DNA of 64,000 bases from Eucalyptus grandis (taxonomy: Eukaryota; Streptophyta; Magnoliopsida; Myrtales; Myrtaceae), in NCBI RefSeq assembly GCF_016545825.1, contig NC_052614.1, forward strand, positions 39,464,072-39,528,071, written 5' to 3'. The notes beneath the pieces are model-generated. The model saw nothing but the letters and a program-made list of their open reading frames with translations, was not told the origin of the DNA and did not search any database. This document shows positions 31,601 through 43,361 of the stretch, piece by piece. Numbering within the stretch: position 1 is the stretch's first letter; the number at the start of each line of letters is the position of its first letter. A program made the position numbers and the translations under genes.

Positions 31601-34600
31601 CTAATGGCCCTTGTGCATAATTACTTCAAAAAAAAAGAAAAAAAAGAAAGAGGGGCAGGACAATCATCCAAGCAGATACAACGTTTGGAGCATAAATGGC
31701 AATTCATTCATTAAGCAATGCAAAAGGGCTTTCAGTTTTTGACAAATGTGAAGTTCAACATCCTTTTTCAGTTCAACCACACCAGGAGAGACTAGAATGG
31801 AAAGAGAACAGTGTGCTCATAAGATAGACAATGCTTGCATATTTTGATATGAAGTTCACAAAAAATTTCAGCACATATTGAAGACAAACAGTTCTTACAC
31901 GTGCCAACCCCTACTTCCAATATTAGTAAGACTTTTTTAGTAGAGAGTTCTGGCTTCATGACCTTGTGTCGAATAGATGCTTAACGCTTAACTTATAGTT
32001 AACAATCAATGACAATCATAATATATGTGATTTTGAAACTTTAACTGTTTATCTTCAAAACTTGAGAATATATCCAAGATAAAAACACTCTCTAGACTCA
32101 ACTCAATTTTTCCCACTCTAATCTTTTATCCTTTGTTCTCGTTTTTGACAAATAAGATAGTTTACTTAACAACAGTTTATAGGAAGTATGTGCAAGGATG
32201 GGATTGAGATAACAATGACACAGATTAAAAACGGAAAAAAATTATCACATGTGAAATGATTCAAAGATAGTCAATGTTCCATTCATTATCTAAATTGGCT
32301 GCACCTCAACCCAAAATGTTCTCCAATTACTGTCAAACAAAATTTTCGACATAATGCTGTGAGGGACAGCCTACAGAATGTTGCATTCAAACTGGTGGGT
32401 CAACAAGGCAAAAGATCCTTTTTATGATATGTGGGATTACTGACCATGGTCCAGCAAAGATATCTCTGAATTTCAACTAACTTGTGCAGTTCATAATGTA
32501 CTAAAAGATGGTCGACCAGTTACCCTAACTTAAGATACATAAAACTGCAATTTGCTATAAAAAAAATCATCTTTTCATCAAATTCTCCATTACAAGTATT
32601 CTTTCCAAGATCATTGTTCACATAAACAAAGCAACTTTAGTCACTCCACGCAGCTTTCAGATTATTTCGTCAAAATTAACAGCGATAATCCTCTCCTAAA
32701 GCATTGTAATATGCATTTGCAGTGGAAATTGAGGTTCTTGTTGAAGTTCCATTCTGAAGAGTTAACCTCTTTCTATTTCCATGGAATTTTATCAGATCAA
32801 AACAGTGAGATCCACCCCAACTCTCAGCCTCTTAACTTCCCTAGTACAAATTGAGAACAGAAGGTCATTATCCACCTGTCACACCACGGGTTTTACAAGA
32901 GCAACTTTACCAGAAGCAAATGGAATTCTGGGAAAGGGACCTTCAAAGGTTGCTTACCAACCCAATATCGTGAAAAAGGGAACTTCCTTCCCTAGTTCAA
33001 TTCTTAAGGAAAAATAGTTTCCCACCCCTTCGAGATGTGTTTTCAAAGACTCTGATCATGACCTATTCGGGTTCACCAGCCACCAACATCCAGTCCACAT
33101 TTTGAGACTATAATTGATTTTCCACAAGCCGTCACCATTTGCTGCAAATCTCTATTGGAGTTTTCCCAAAAGTCCATTGTTAGCAGTCCCAAGACCCCTT
33201 ATACCCAGTCCACCTCTCTTCAGAGGACTGCAAGTAGCATTTTGACTAATCAAATGAAACTTATGGCCTTCGATTTCATCTCCCAACAAAAACTTCTTTC
33301 CATGACATCCGGATTGTATGCCATTAAGAAGGAACATGGCACAAGGAAACATGAAGGAAGCTTGATGATCTACTCTCAATCTAATAACCTTCTATCTATT
33401 GAGGAATGGATGTTTCTTCTACTTGCTAGCTTCCTTTCCATGCTCTCTAAATTGCTTCTCCAAATAGATTGGTGGGGACAAACACCAAAAGGAAGACTAT
33501 TCATTGGCACAAACCAACTTTACAACCCAAAGTGTTGGCAAGACTGTCTTATATGTTTACATCAATTTTCAAGCAGATTTAGCCACAGAACAGAGGAGCA
33601 AGCATGTCAAATCTCAGTATATCTCCATCAAACATCTGGTTGATGTTGATGACATGGCAAAAGCTATTGCATCATTAGCTTATAAGAGATTTGAGTTGAA
33701 CCTAATCCACTTCACTCTTTGCAGCATTAAAACATGTATGTCATCCCTCTACTGCTCTTAAGAATACTCTCAAAGAAAGCTTATTCACTGAGACAGAGGA
33801 TTTCACAGTAGAAACGCAGACTTCAATCAACTTCTTCCACTTAGCCTAAATGCCATTTTGTCCCACTGATATAGTAAAAGGATCCAATTAACATGGTCAA
33901 AAGTTTCTTTCTCTTAACATCTGATTAGCAAATCATTCCTAAACTACTAGCATCAATCCTGCTGTCCAAGCACCCATAAGCCGTTAAAACAGCATCCATA
34001 ATTTTTCTTCACAAGTAAGAGCATTCTGATAAGTGGAAATAGTCTTTGCAATCGCCAACTTCAGCTTATTAGCTAAAACCTTTGCAATTTGCATAAAATT
34101 ACTCACTACAACAATGATTCTAAAATGTTTTCCATTCTCAGCATTCTGATAAAGTCCTTCACCAAATTCGTACATCTTAAAACAATGAGCTATATCCCAC
34201 AATCATTCCAAGGCCAATTCCGTGTAAACAGGGTTCTATTTCCCATTCCCACTTCACCAAACAAATCATGCCCTTAATTATACAGAACCAAGCGCTACTC
34301 CAGCACAATTGGAAAACTTTCAGATACAGATCGCAAAAACTCGTGAGTTCAGGGTCGACCCGGCAAATCTCCCATACTTTAGGAGGCTAATGAGCATAAA
34401 TTACGCAAACAGAACTACCACTTTCTACGAACAACCCAGAGACAGCACCATACAACACAAACACACGCACCCCATTTCCCAGTGGAAACACATCGAAAAC
34501 TTCCTCCGCCCCATTGTAACTGGAGGGGGGATCCAGATCTCTCCCACTGGAGGAGAAAAAACGAAGTCCCACAAAAGGGTTCGATCGGAAGTACCGAGGA

Positions 34601-34652
34601 GGAGGCCGTCCATGTCGAAGATGACGTGGGTGATGGTCCCTCGCCTCGCCAT
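28605..34652 (-). CDS. GPP2: HAD-superfamily glycerol-3-phosphatase (GPP/GS1 type)
   Basis: It is predicted to remove phosphate from glycerol 3-phosphate and related small phosphate esters. It has six coding exons on the minus strand: 34595-34652, 31317-31541, 31147-31207, 30758-30905, 30554-30633 and 28605-28791. All use GT-AG introns and phases join cleanly, giving 252 residues, near the usual ~240. Exon 1 encodes [12 protein letters not shown], the nucleophile DxD motif. Exon 2 carries EKFYTEVQE and FPTSELMPG. The exon 3/4 junction gives the ATGSH loop, exon 4 the [10 protein letters not shown] lysine motif and exon 5 the VFEDAPAGV acidic motif. Exon 6 encodes [17 protein letters not shown] and WGLPPF plus a tail of about 25 extra residues. 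Intron 1 is about 3 kb and holds a LINE piece. No transit peptide is visible. The related plant riboflavin/pseudouridine-phosphate HAD enzymes are the main alternative. Confidence 0.9.
32780..33520 (-). pseudogene. LINE fragment inside intron 1 of the phosphatase gene
   Basis: The minus strand reads [25 protein letters not shown] near 33180-33270, which matches the post-RT linker of plant LINEs (KFHLV.W..VC.P...GGLGIR). Upstream pieces (NLFGEAI, SLP..FM.P segments) extend it to about 33520. Many stops and frame changes occur. It lies in the same orientation as the host gene. Confidence 0.65.
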
Positions 34653-37125
34653 TGCGCGCGCGGCCGGCGCTCGGTGCTGGAGTTCGAGGAGAGAGAGAGA
34701 GAGAGAGAGACCGGGAAGGGAGCCGGGAATGGAGGGAGATGCTGAAGAGATATTCCTTCCGACTTGGAAAATTCAATTCCTCAGGCCGGCGCTCATGTCA
34801 TACGAGCAAACCTTCTCGCCCGGAATATATTCCAATTACTTTCACTTCTTATTTTAATCATGAAAGTCCTTTCATTGACGTACATCAGAAATGCCAAAAA
34901 TTATGTACGGCCTTATTTTAGTACCAAAATTTAAAGTGTCATTATTTTAAAAAAAAAATTATTTAAGTACCAGTTTCGATTTGTGTCTTCAAAAATCTAA
35001 TGTGGTTATATTTTATCAATTTTTCAGTCCTATATAGCTTGCTGACATGCTTAGTCAGGATATAACTCTTAAATGACCAAAAAGCTATAAATAGTGATTA
35101 TTTAAGTGCTAAATTTTTGTTAAAGTGATTATTTGAGTGCATTTTTGTGAAAAAGCTATTTATTCGGTGTTAGGTATGCCACATGGAAATGTCACGAGAC
35201 TAAAGTTTTTATAAAAAATTGTCAAGTCATATTATAAAGTTTTTATAAATACACGTAATTAATTTGACTGAATATTTATAGAAATTTGGGATATTGATGA
35301 AACGGAAAAATATTAGAGATCTTAATATTTACGAGATAAAGTTCAGGTTTTTTTTTTTTGTGAGATAATCCTTCTTCCTTTCTTTCTTTCTTTTCCCTTA
35401 TATCTTTCTTCTTAGCATAATCACGCTCCAATGTCTTTTTGAAAAACACGCTCCAATGTCTTTTTGAAAAACAATTCATCGACTTGCAGTTGCAAACTCG
35501 GGTGGCTAGCTCTGATAATTTACCAATTGATCGAGCCTCTTTTATGCTGCAATTGTTGGGGATCGAGCCAATCCTTAGACAATCCAAATACCACGTTCCT
35601 CTATAGTTCGAGAAAAAGGCCCAAACCACCATTGCCAATGGAAACCAAAAATTGGGCTGCCATTATTCATTGCCTTATTGGTCTCATCGACGCGGGCTAC
35701 CGGTCACTTTCTCGGAATTGTCCATGAATGCGGTGAGAATGGGAGATTGATGTGCTTTTTACTTGTGTTCCCATACCAGCTGATTGCTAAGAAAGACTCC
35801 CTGTCCGGGATGGAATTTCATTTTATTGGCAATCTCGAACGCCTTGTCGTGAATCTGTCTGGGAGATTTTAATAAAATTCTTTTGTCATGTGAGATGATG
35901 GCCGGCACAAGAATGGCAAGGCAAGCATGGCAGCTTACATACTTTTACGTATGCTCCCGGTCTTATCGGTTCAAAGAGCAAAGCATTTGCCTTCACGTGG
36001 GCCAATGGCAAAGTACGCCAAGCTAGTGAACAAAAGATTGAATAGACGTTCTCTCTCTTTTTCTTTTTCTTTTTTTTATGAATAATTCGAAAAATATTTT
36101 TTTAGTTAATAATACGACACTTCAACAATTTCCAACAATAATAAGTCTGAAGGACTCCATTGGGATTTTACCCAAAAGTTTTGAGATTTATATTGATAAA
36201 ACTAAAAAGTTTAAGACTTTTTTTTTTGTTCAATCCTATCTTATACTATATCTATTTTACAAGTCACTGTGTATGCTATGTATGTATAAATATTACAAAA
36301 CCTTATTCCCTCACTCACGCATCCCCACCCTCAGCCTCCAAGAAGGTGGGAAATTGAACTCTTCTTTTCAAGTGAAAAAAGAGACAATTTCCGATGATTG
36401 AAAATTTAGGATTGAACTGACATTCATATAATAATATTTATAATAATTCTGTAACCGAGTTTGGATGGGCATCTCCAAGCAAATTTGTAACGTGCATTAG
36501 CCGTTTGCCTATAATAGTCTCTTTACTAAAGGAAAAAAAATTGAATAATAAGCTTGGCTTTTGTCATTTCTCTCTTCTCAAGCAGACCCATTGTCCCTCC
36601 GCCGGTCCTAGATAGGTATCTTTCCTCCACTACTAGAATGTCTCTTTCTGCCGACAATGTCGACCATGAAACATTAACATCCTGGGAAATAGTACTACAA
36701 CAGGAGCAACGCCAAAGGGATATGGATGCTTTTTGATAATCTCGATTAACCACGGATGACGAAATTCTCCATTTGCTGTTGAGCCTTCTTCTGTTTTTAT
36801 TATGAATCCATCGAATTTTCTTTACTTTTCTTCGTCGCACCCCGGCACAAATAGGGACGGGGATCGCGACCCTCTCCATTCTCTTTACAATTTTTCTTTT
36901 TTATTTTGTCGTTTTTCTCTTCTCATTGTTTTATTAAGGACTGACATTGAGCCTAGCTAGCATCATATCGTTGCCATCTCGTTTCCAACGAGACACCATG
37001 TCCGATTTCCAACTTCAAAGATTAGTAGAAAATGTTTTGAGCACATCGATTTGAACAAAATCAAAAATTAAGGGATCAGATTACATTAAGGGCATACAAA
37101 AAAATTAAGAACCACCCGAAACTAA
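34653..37125. other. Promoter side of the phosphatase gene and intergenic DNA
   Basis: A GA/TC tract at 34690-34711 lies in the probable 5' leader of the phosphatase. Beyond it I saw AT-rich DNA with short T runs and no gene. The ORFs in this stretch are unsupported. Confidence 0.45.
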
Positions 37126-37129
37126 TGAG

Positions 37130-37725
37130 TCCCAAGAGAAATAGTCCGGTTCTTGGTTCTTATTTATTGGGACTTGTGGGTATCGGTCTGGTTCTCGATG
37201 GTGTGAAAATGTCTGTCTACCCACCTGGATTGGACTAGTAATATATAAATATTTATTTAATTTTTAAGAAAAATTTTGACCCAAAAATTTTAAGAAAAAT
37301 GAAAAATCCTGAAATTTCTAATATGGAACTCAACACCCATTAACTGAGTACTCATATTACCTTATTCACACCTCGTATAAGTCGTCTCTTTATCTCTCAC
37401 TCACGGCCTTGACTCTCAAGCTCTACGCATATCGACTTTTAATATGAACTTGATCTTTTTACTAATCTTGCAATTAAAAAATGGAAGTTTTATTTTTTTG
37501 GCTTTACTTTGGCTTGTTAGAAAATATTATATTGAGTGCATGAAGCTTGATGAGACCAATTCCATGGATCCACTTGAGAATTGTAGCGGACCACCAGTCC
37601 AATTCTCGAGTGGATCTATCAACGGATGATTCCCAATTTCAAATTTTTGAAACCAGTCCTTAGTGGGCGGCTTCCGGTTCCAGTGTGAGAACCACCCACC
37701 TGGCCTATGGTTACCCCTAGATTGC
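37130..37725. mobile_element. Fold-back / MITE-like element, gaaccgg-rich family (copy 2)
   Basis: It has the same style as the element at 815-1515: ggttcttggttct and gacttgtgggtatcgg on the left, ttccggttccagtgtgagaacc on the right, and a right tip ttacccctag. No coding capacity. Ends are approximate. Confidence 0.4.
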
Positions 37726-37864
37726 ATATCACGCATCTGTTTACCGACGATCTTACCCTACTTACTTAGTTAAATACATTTGTTAATTCGAAGTGGTTCC
37801 TTAATCTCTCCGTCTCTTATATAATATGCTCTTCTTTGAGAATGATTGAACGGTATAAGCTCGC

Positions 37865-37866
<2 letters not shown>

Positions 37867-37896
<30 letters not shown>
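37867..37896 (+). repeat. (CT)n microsatellite in the 5' leader
   Basis: The CT run directly precedes the ATG at 37900. CT/GA runs near start codons are also seen in front of the phosphatase and syntaxin-like genes of this window. Confidence 0.85.
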
Positions 37897-37898
<2 letters not shown>

Positions 37899-37899
37899 G

Positions 37900-38658
37900 A
37901 TGGCCGGCGAAGCATTCGAACTTCAGGAGCGGCCGGAAGATCCGGAGGAAGACGGCGAGGCCCTCTCGCTCTCCGACTTCCCGCTCGTCACGACGGGTCA
38001 GCCCCGCAATGACTCCGGTCCCAACAACTTCTCCGACCGCCCTCGCCGCTCCTCCTCCGAGCCTCCGGAGTTCTTCGAGTTCCTCATCGACCTGGGCGCC
38101 CACATGCGCTCCGCCGACGACCTCATCGTCTCCGGGAAGCTCGTCACCCTCCACGACCAGTCTCCTCCGCCGTTGTTCCCCCGCGGCGCGCCGACGTGCC
38201 GCCGCTGCGACTCTCTTTCCGAGCTCGAGCGGTCGTCGGTCTCTCGGTCGAGCAGCCCGAAGGCGCAGCTCGCGAGGAGCAGCCGCTCGCTCAACTACCG
38301 GAAGCCCCGCCGGCCGTCGAGCTCTCTGGTAGCGCGAGAGGCGGAGCGGACGACGCCGTCGTCGTCGGGCAGGGGCGTCGCGAGGCCGGACTCGTTGGCG
38401 AGGAAGCCGTCGCGGCCCCGGTGGCGCGTTCTGCCTTTCGGGGCCCTGAGGCTGCCGGCGGAGATGGAGCTGCGGGACATGCGGAGCCGGCAGCTGCGCA
38501 GGAACCCGTCGACGCTGTTCGCCACGCCGGCGCCAGCGCCGTTGCCGGCCGACGGGGGCGGTTGGAAGGGCTCGTGGAAGCTGATCAGGGCGCTGAGCTG
38601 CAAGGACCCGACGAGCGTCGCCGTCGCGACGTCGCTCGCCTGCCTGCCGCACGTGTGA
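37900..38658 (+). CDS. Uncharacterised plant-specific serine/arginine-rich protein
   Basis: A single exon encodes 252 residues. I place the start at the ATG at 37900 (MAGEAFELQERPEDPEEDGE). The in-frame upstream ATG at 37846 would add a Ser-Leu run that is just translated CT microsatellite. An acidic N-terminus is followed by a conserved-looking EFFEFLIDLGAHMRSADDLI-SGKL segment (residues ~57-80). A CRRCDSLSELE serine motif, an RSLNYRK motif and a basic Arg/Ser/Pro-rich C-terminus come next. The FEF...SADDLI..GKL layout recalls plant membrane-associated kinase-regulator and DUF1645-like proteins, but I am not sure of the family. There is no signal peptide or membrane span. The coding region is very GC-rich compared with its flanks. 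A CACGTG word lies just past the stop. Confidence 0.8.
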   Translation: MAGEAFELQERPEDPEEDGEALSLSDFPLVTTGQPRNDSGPNNFSDRPRRSSSEPPEFFEFLIDLGAHMRSADDLIVSGKLVTLHDQSPPPLFPRGAPTCRRCDSLSELERSSVSRSSSPKAQLARSSRSLNYRKPRRPSSSLVAREAERTTPSSSGRGVARPDSLARKPSRPRWRVLPFGALRLPAEMELRDMRSRQLRRNPSTLFATPAPAPLPADGGGWKGSWKLIRALSCKDPTSVAVATSLACLPHV

Positions 38659-40305
38659 GGCTCTCCCCTCGCGCGTGCGGGGCACGTGATGACTCTAGCC
38701 TTTTATGTGAATAGACCGTATTACCCATATATGGCTTGTAGATTTTGGGCGTGTTGGTCGGAGGGCATATATGTCCAAACGGGAAAATTTGGATGGCTCG
38801 CACGTGTGGAATTTATAGTAATGTGACATTGCGTCGAAGAAGGGACGAGGCTGGGATTTTCCGCTGGGTGTTTGTATGATGAAGAATGATGACGTCACTG
38901 CCACAGTGCCATTGGCTGGTTACATGCCACGTGTAATTAATGAGTATCACGAGAATCATGACGGTAATTTAATGGGTTCCGATAATGTACTAAATAGGAA
39001 TTTCACGAGTTTTTTGAATTTTTGTTGTTCAGTACTCTCTCGGGTATTGTTTTTTTCTTTTTTGCTATTTTAATGTTTGGTATAGTAATGAATTGGTATG
39101 TAAAATTTTGACATATTTAATCCGAAACTTACAGTGTTATACTATTTCATGTATTTGGGATCGAATGATCTTATTTTCAATATTTATGTCGCATCAAAAA
39201 TTACATTCTCTTTACAATTTTAAATGTTAGAATGTTGAGATATGTCAGATCCTTGAAGCCATTCAAAACATCTCCGTTATAAGTACTACAAATTGGGATG
39301 AGAGACCCATTTTGCTTTACGTGAAAATTCAAAAACCTTTTTTGGGTAATGAACGGTGAGCAAATTGTCCCATGCATTATACGGTCATCCGGAGTGAGAA
39401 ATGAGTAATTTAAACATGCGATTCTCTGTGTCAATTAGAATGCTTTAACTGTTTAACCCACTTCTTAACTTAAGACTACATTGTTCTTTTTTCTTTTTCT
39501 TTTTTTGAGAAATACTTATAAAGGACACACGTACATGTATTGAAGAGAGAGAAAAGAAAAGAATAAATGTGTTTGGAGGGAGATAGCCGTTTAAAATGGC
39601 TAATCAGTTTAGGAAAGAAATTCAAAGGATTGTAAAATGAGAGAGATTCAAATTCAATCTTGTAAAGTGATATCATTATTTTTATTGTACTATATTCCGG
39701 TCATTACATCTTAATATTCCACAGGCTGAAAACCAGTCAAGGGTCTTTTTTTTTTTTTTTCCTAACAAAAAGAAAAGGGCTCCTTTTTCTATTTCCCTGG
39801 CCACGAATGAGTCAAGTCTTTTGCCCCCCCAATAAAAATCGAGTAAAGAGATCAAAACCCTAATGTTTTATCTAATGAAGAAAATAAAGTTGCATAAGAT
39901 GACACTTCTGGAGTTGCAATTGCCCAACTCGCAAGCCTCGTGCACGCAATGATTTCGTGACCCCAATGTACGAATTTCAAGAGTTCAATTACAGTGTCAT
40001 ACGAAAGAAGAAGCGAGGACACTTGTCGAGATACATTGGAAAACGCCGAACATGGTTTCAAGAAAAACTGCCCGCATTTAAATAAGGGAAGACTAGGTTT
40101 TAAGGAAAGATGCATGTTTAGTGGGGTTAAGATATCTTTAAGGGTAGGCAAATGAGATGCCTTGGGGTACGTGCATTACACTTGCCATTTGTACAAGCAA
40201 AGTCAGAATAACTCGATTGCATTACTTTGATGACCAAGACGACTCCGAATGTTTCGTGCACCCTTTCGGGTCATTTCTAAATAACTATATAATTACTTAA
40301 AAAGT
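38659..40305. other. Intergenic, nothing recognised
   Basis: AT-rich apart from the first 250 bases. A TGACGTCA word lies at about 38888. No gene, RNA or well-supported element. Confidence 0.45.
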
Positions 40306-40309
40306 CATA

Positions 40310-40740
40310 AACGTATCATATAGAGGTCAATTTAATCTTAAATATGTCGATTTTACCAATTTAGTTTTAAACATATTGTATAGCAGCCAATCCAATTCTA
40401 AACATTTCGATCGTGTCAATTTTAGTTCTAAACATTATGATAATTTGCTAATTTAGTTTTGAACCTTTTGACAATTCACTAATTTAATTATAAACCTTTT
40501 ATTGATTTGTCAATATAGTCATTAGGCCATTTCCAGCTAAAATTGCCCAAAAGAATTATATTGACAAACCATTAAAAGATTTAGAACTAAATTGTCAAAT
40601 CATCAAAATGTTAAGATTAAATTGACATAACTAAAATATTTAGGATTTGATTTGCTATTGTGTAATAATTTTATGACGAATAACATAATTAAAAGATTTA
40701 GAGTTGAATTGGCCATTGTACAATAGGCTTAAAGCTTTTT
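40310..40740. mobile_element. Fold-back element with ~200-bp inverted arms
   Basis: The left arm (gtcaattttagttctaaacattatgataatttg and similar) is repeated in reverse complement on the right (caaatcatcaaaatgttaagattaaattgac and similar), with the axis near 40530 inside ggccatttccagctaaaattg. Tips read gtatcatatagaggtcaattt and aattggccattgtacaataggc. It has no coding capacity. Related text is seen at about 42405-42620 and 63600-63870. Confidence 0.7.
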
Positions 40741-41718
40741 CGACAATTTTTCCTCTGTGTGGCTATACCTGTTACGTATTGCTCGATGAATATTTCGAAG
40801 AACCAAATAGTTTTTTGCAGAACAACCCCTATTTTGATAAGTGAAGTCACCGTTTCTAGGAAAATCTAAATGGAGAAGGCCTCTTTTGGAGTTTGGACAC
40901 ATACTAAGGTGCGCCAAATCATGGCAATCATGCCTGCTTTGCTTTGCAACATTGTACTTATTGTCACGTCCATGCTAGCGAAGCCAAAAGCTTCACTTAT
41001 TCATCAACGCGGACAGGTGTAATTCACTGAACAAACTGTGTAGGTTTCGATCGATTACGTCGCGAAATCATGTTGCAGATGCTTATGCTCGAAGCTCCAT
41101 TAATTCTTCGAATTATTCAGTCAACGTGCCCCTGTCTACAATATAATTACAAGTCACTTGCTTCTGAAGCAATTACAAGGATTATAGCCCGTGCGCCAAT
41201 CGTCGTCGAGGAACAGAATGTACATTCTCATTGAAGCTTCACATAATTTTTAAATTTTTCAACACAATTTAAAAGAGGGCGAAATGATTATGTTATTGAA
41301 GTCAAAGGAGGTGGGAAATCATGTGCTTGACATCATTTTTTTATATTATTATCTCTAATTATGTAATCTTTGTAAAAAAAACAAGGATGCCTTGCATTAG
41401 TCTTTGTTCGTACGACTTAATCATCGTGTCCTCATCCCATACCGAGATGGTTTTCATGGGGACAACCAATTTGAATCTTGCCAAATTTGGAGTCTCTTTT
41501 TTGACTTTTCTGCCTCCCATATTGAGACTGCATGATGTTGCCGGAATGATTTTGCACTTGGTGCTGCTCTACAAGCTTCGGATGATTTCACGTAAGACCC
41601 CATATTAAAAAGACAAGGGACTTTCGATCGAAACCACTGTTCGCATGCACTTGTGGGCCCGATTTTCGAGAAAACAAAATATCATGAGATTTCTGAGAAA
41701 TATAGTAATTGAAAGGTG
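40741..41718. other. Intergenic, nothing recognised
   Basis: An open frame at 41321-41608 (95 codons) has no family signature. No other features are supported. Confidence 0.4.
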
Positions 41719-41990
41719 TCTTAGGTTTTAGCTAGAAGTTACCAATCGGGACTGTTCCATTCAAGAATCAAACCGAATTGACCTTACTCAATCGATTTCA
41801 CTTCAATTCACACATGACCAGATAGGTTCCTCAACAAAAAATTGGAGAGCAGTTTGTATTATTTTTTTCTTTTTATATACAAGAAAGCCGTCCCTAATTG
41901 TTTCGATTATCTTTTTTAAAATGCAATTTCTCAAATGTTGGAAATGGATTTTGAACTTGGCAAACCTTTGAAAGCCGTCAATGTCTTAAT

Positions 41991-42156
41991 CAATATGTCC
42001 CATATTGTTCGCATAGTATGCTTTCTTAAAATCATAGTTATACTATTTGCAAGTCAACCCAGGAATCGGCAATCAATATGTCCCATATTGTTCACATAGT
42101 ATGCTTTCGTAAAATCATAGTTATACTATTTGCAAGTCAACCCAGGAATCGGCATT
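41991..42156. repeat. Two 83-bp tandem repeats
   Basis: The phrase caatatgtcccatattgttc starts at 41991 and 42074. Both copies end cccaggaatcggca and differ at about two positions. They sit within AT-rich sequence that shares ggaatcgg words with the MITE-like family at 815. Confidence 0.85.
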
Positions 42157-42315
42157 AGACTGGTTGATTTTGGTTTGAGGTCAATTTTGGAAGGGAATTG
42201 ACTCTAATAAGATAGATTTTGGGTTCTTGATTTGAAACATACGAATTCTTTAACCTGTTCACCTCCAATACCAATTCTACTTTGGTCTCTTTGTTTAAAA
42301 TCTACCCGTCTCAGA

Positions 42316-42375
42316 ACCATTCAACCTTAATACCTACGCACTCACACCATTCAACCTTAATACCTACGCACTCAC
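42316..42375. repeat. Two identical 30-bp tandem repeats
   Basis: The unit accattcaaccttaatacct plus acgcactcac is repeated back to back starting at 42316 and 42346. Confidence 0.85.
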
Positions 42376-42404
42376 ATTTATAGCTGTCATTTAAAATATG
42401 AAGT

Positions 42405-42625
42405 GCTAAGTCCTAAACTAATTGTATGTTAATTAATTAAGTCATAAATTTTTTAATTGGGTCAATTCAATTCTAAACCTTTGGAGGATTTATCAATTTA
42501 GTCCTAAACATTTTAACGAATTACCTATGTAGTCTTCCCAGCTAATTTTAATTGAATTGTCATCTCAATTTTAATTGGAAATCACTGAGATGACAATCCA
42601 ATTAATGCCAGCAGTCCTATGTGGC
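42405..42625. mobile_element. Partial copy of the tcctaaac fold-back family
   Basis: Phrases such as caattcaattctaaacctt, caatttagtcctaaacatttt and cagctaattttaatt match the left arm and axis of the element at 40310. The right arm is short or lost. Confidence 0.4.
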
Positions 42626-42941
42626 ATGATAAGCGCAAAGTACCAAAACTAGTAAGTATAGGTCATACTTCACTAATAATCGTTGCGTTAGGAACTTTGA
42701 GATCACTTGCATTTAGATCGTGAACTACAGTTGCTGTGCCGTCGAGTGCTATAAACTTTGATATTACTCACAATTGATTAATTTTATGTATTTTCAGATC
42801 AAATTTTTCACTAGACATGCTAGTCCAATTTGGCAACTTTTCCATTTGGCACAACGCTACCCACACGCCAGCCTTAAGTCATGAACTATACCTATTCACA
42901 CGTGCATGCGGGTAGAGAGAGAGAGAGAGAGAGAGGTGGGC

Positions 42942-43361
42942 ATGTCCAGGGGCGACCAATCACCACAGCAACAGCAAGGGTCGCACGACCGTTACCGTCA
43001 CATGAGGGCTAGAGCAACCACCGCGGCGCAGAGGAGGCTCACCGCCTCGGCTCCCAGCGATGGCCATCCAGAGCCTCGGCAATCGATTAAGACGCTCTTC
43101 AGAACCGTAACGGTACCAAAAATTAGCAGTGTTTCCCCGGAACGTCTCCCTTGGCTGAAAGACCGCATGTTAAGTATTCACACAATGCCCTGGGAGAAGT
43201 CTAAGGACAAGAGTTGTAAAACCCCAGGAGTATCATGCAGAGCAGCATGCGGGTTTATTTATGATTGGCCTAAACAGAAGAAAGCAAACAAACAGTCAGA
43301 GGAGTTAAGAGCACTTATCTACCCTGAGTGCCGGAGAAGACACGCCAGAACCTTCTCATAA
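42942..43361 (+). CDS. Hypothetical basic protein (unrecognised)
   Basis: An ORF of about 139 residues starts at the first ATG after a GA microsatellite (42913-42934), the same layout seen before other genes here. It has a Gln-rich start (SPQQQQG), a basic middle and a C-terminal part rich in Lys/Arg with four cysteines (SCKTPGVSCRAACGF and later PECRRR). I do not recognise a family. It could be a first exon whose downstream exons I cannot place, or a chance ORF. Confidence 0.3.
   Translation: MSRGDQSPQQQQGSHDRYRHMRARATTAAQRRLTASAPSDGHPEPRQSIKTLFRTVTVPKISSVSPERLPWLKDRMLSIHTMPWEKSKDKSCKTPGVSCRAACGFIYDWPKQKKANKQSEELRALIYPECRRRHARTFS

Noticed and set aside
34309..34921. Plus-strand ORFs over the phosphatase first exon
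   Set aside because: Antisense to a well-supported exon; GA-repeat Arg-Glu runs and no domain.
36526..36879. Minus-strand 117-codon ORF
   Set aside because: No recognisable domain, no promoter or splice context; judged chance.
38196..38714. Alternative-frame ORFs on both strands over the gene at 37900
   Set aside because: Compositional shadows of a GC-rich coding region. Only the 37900 frame shows patterned motifs.
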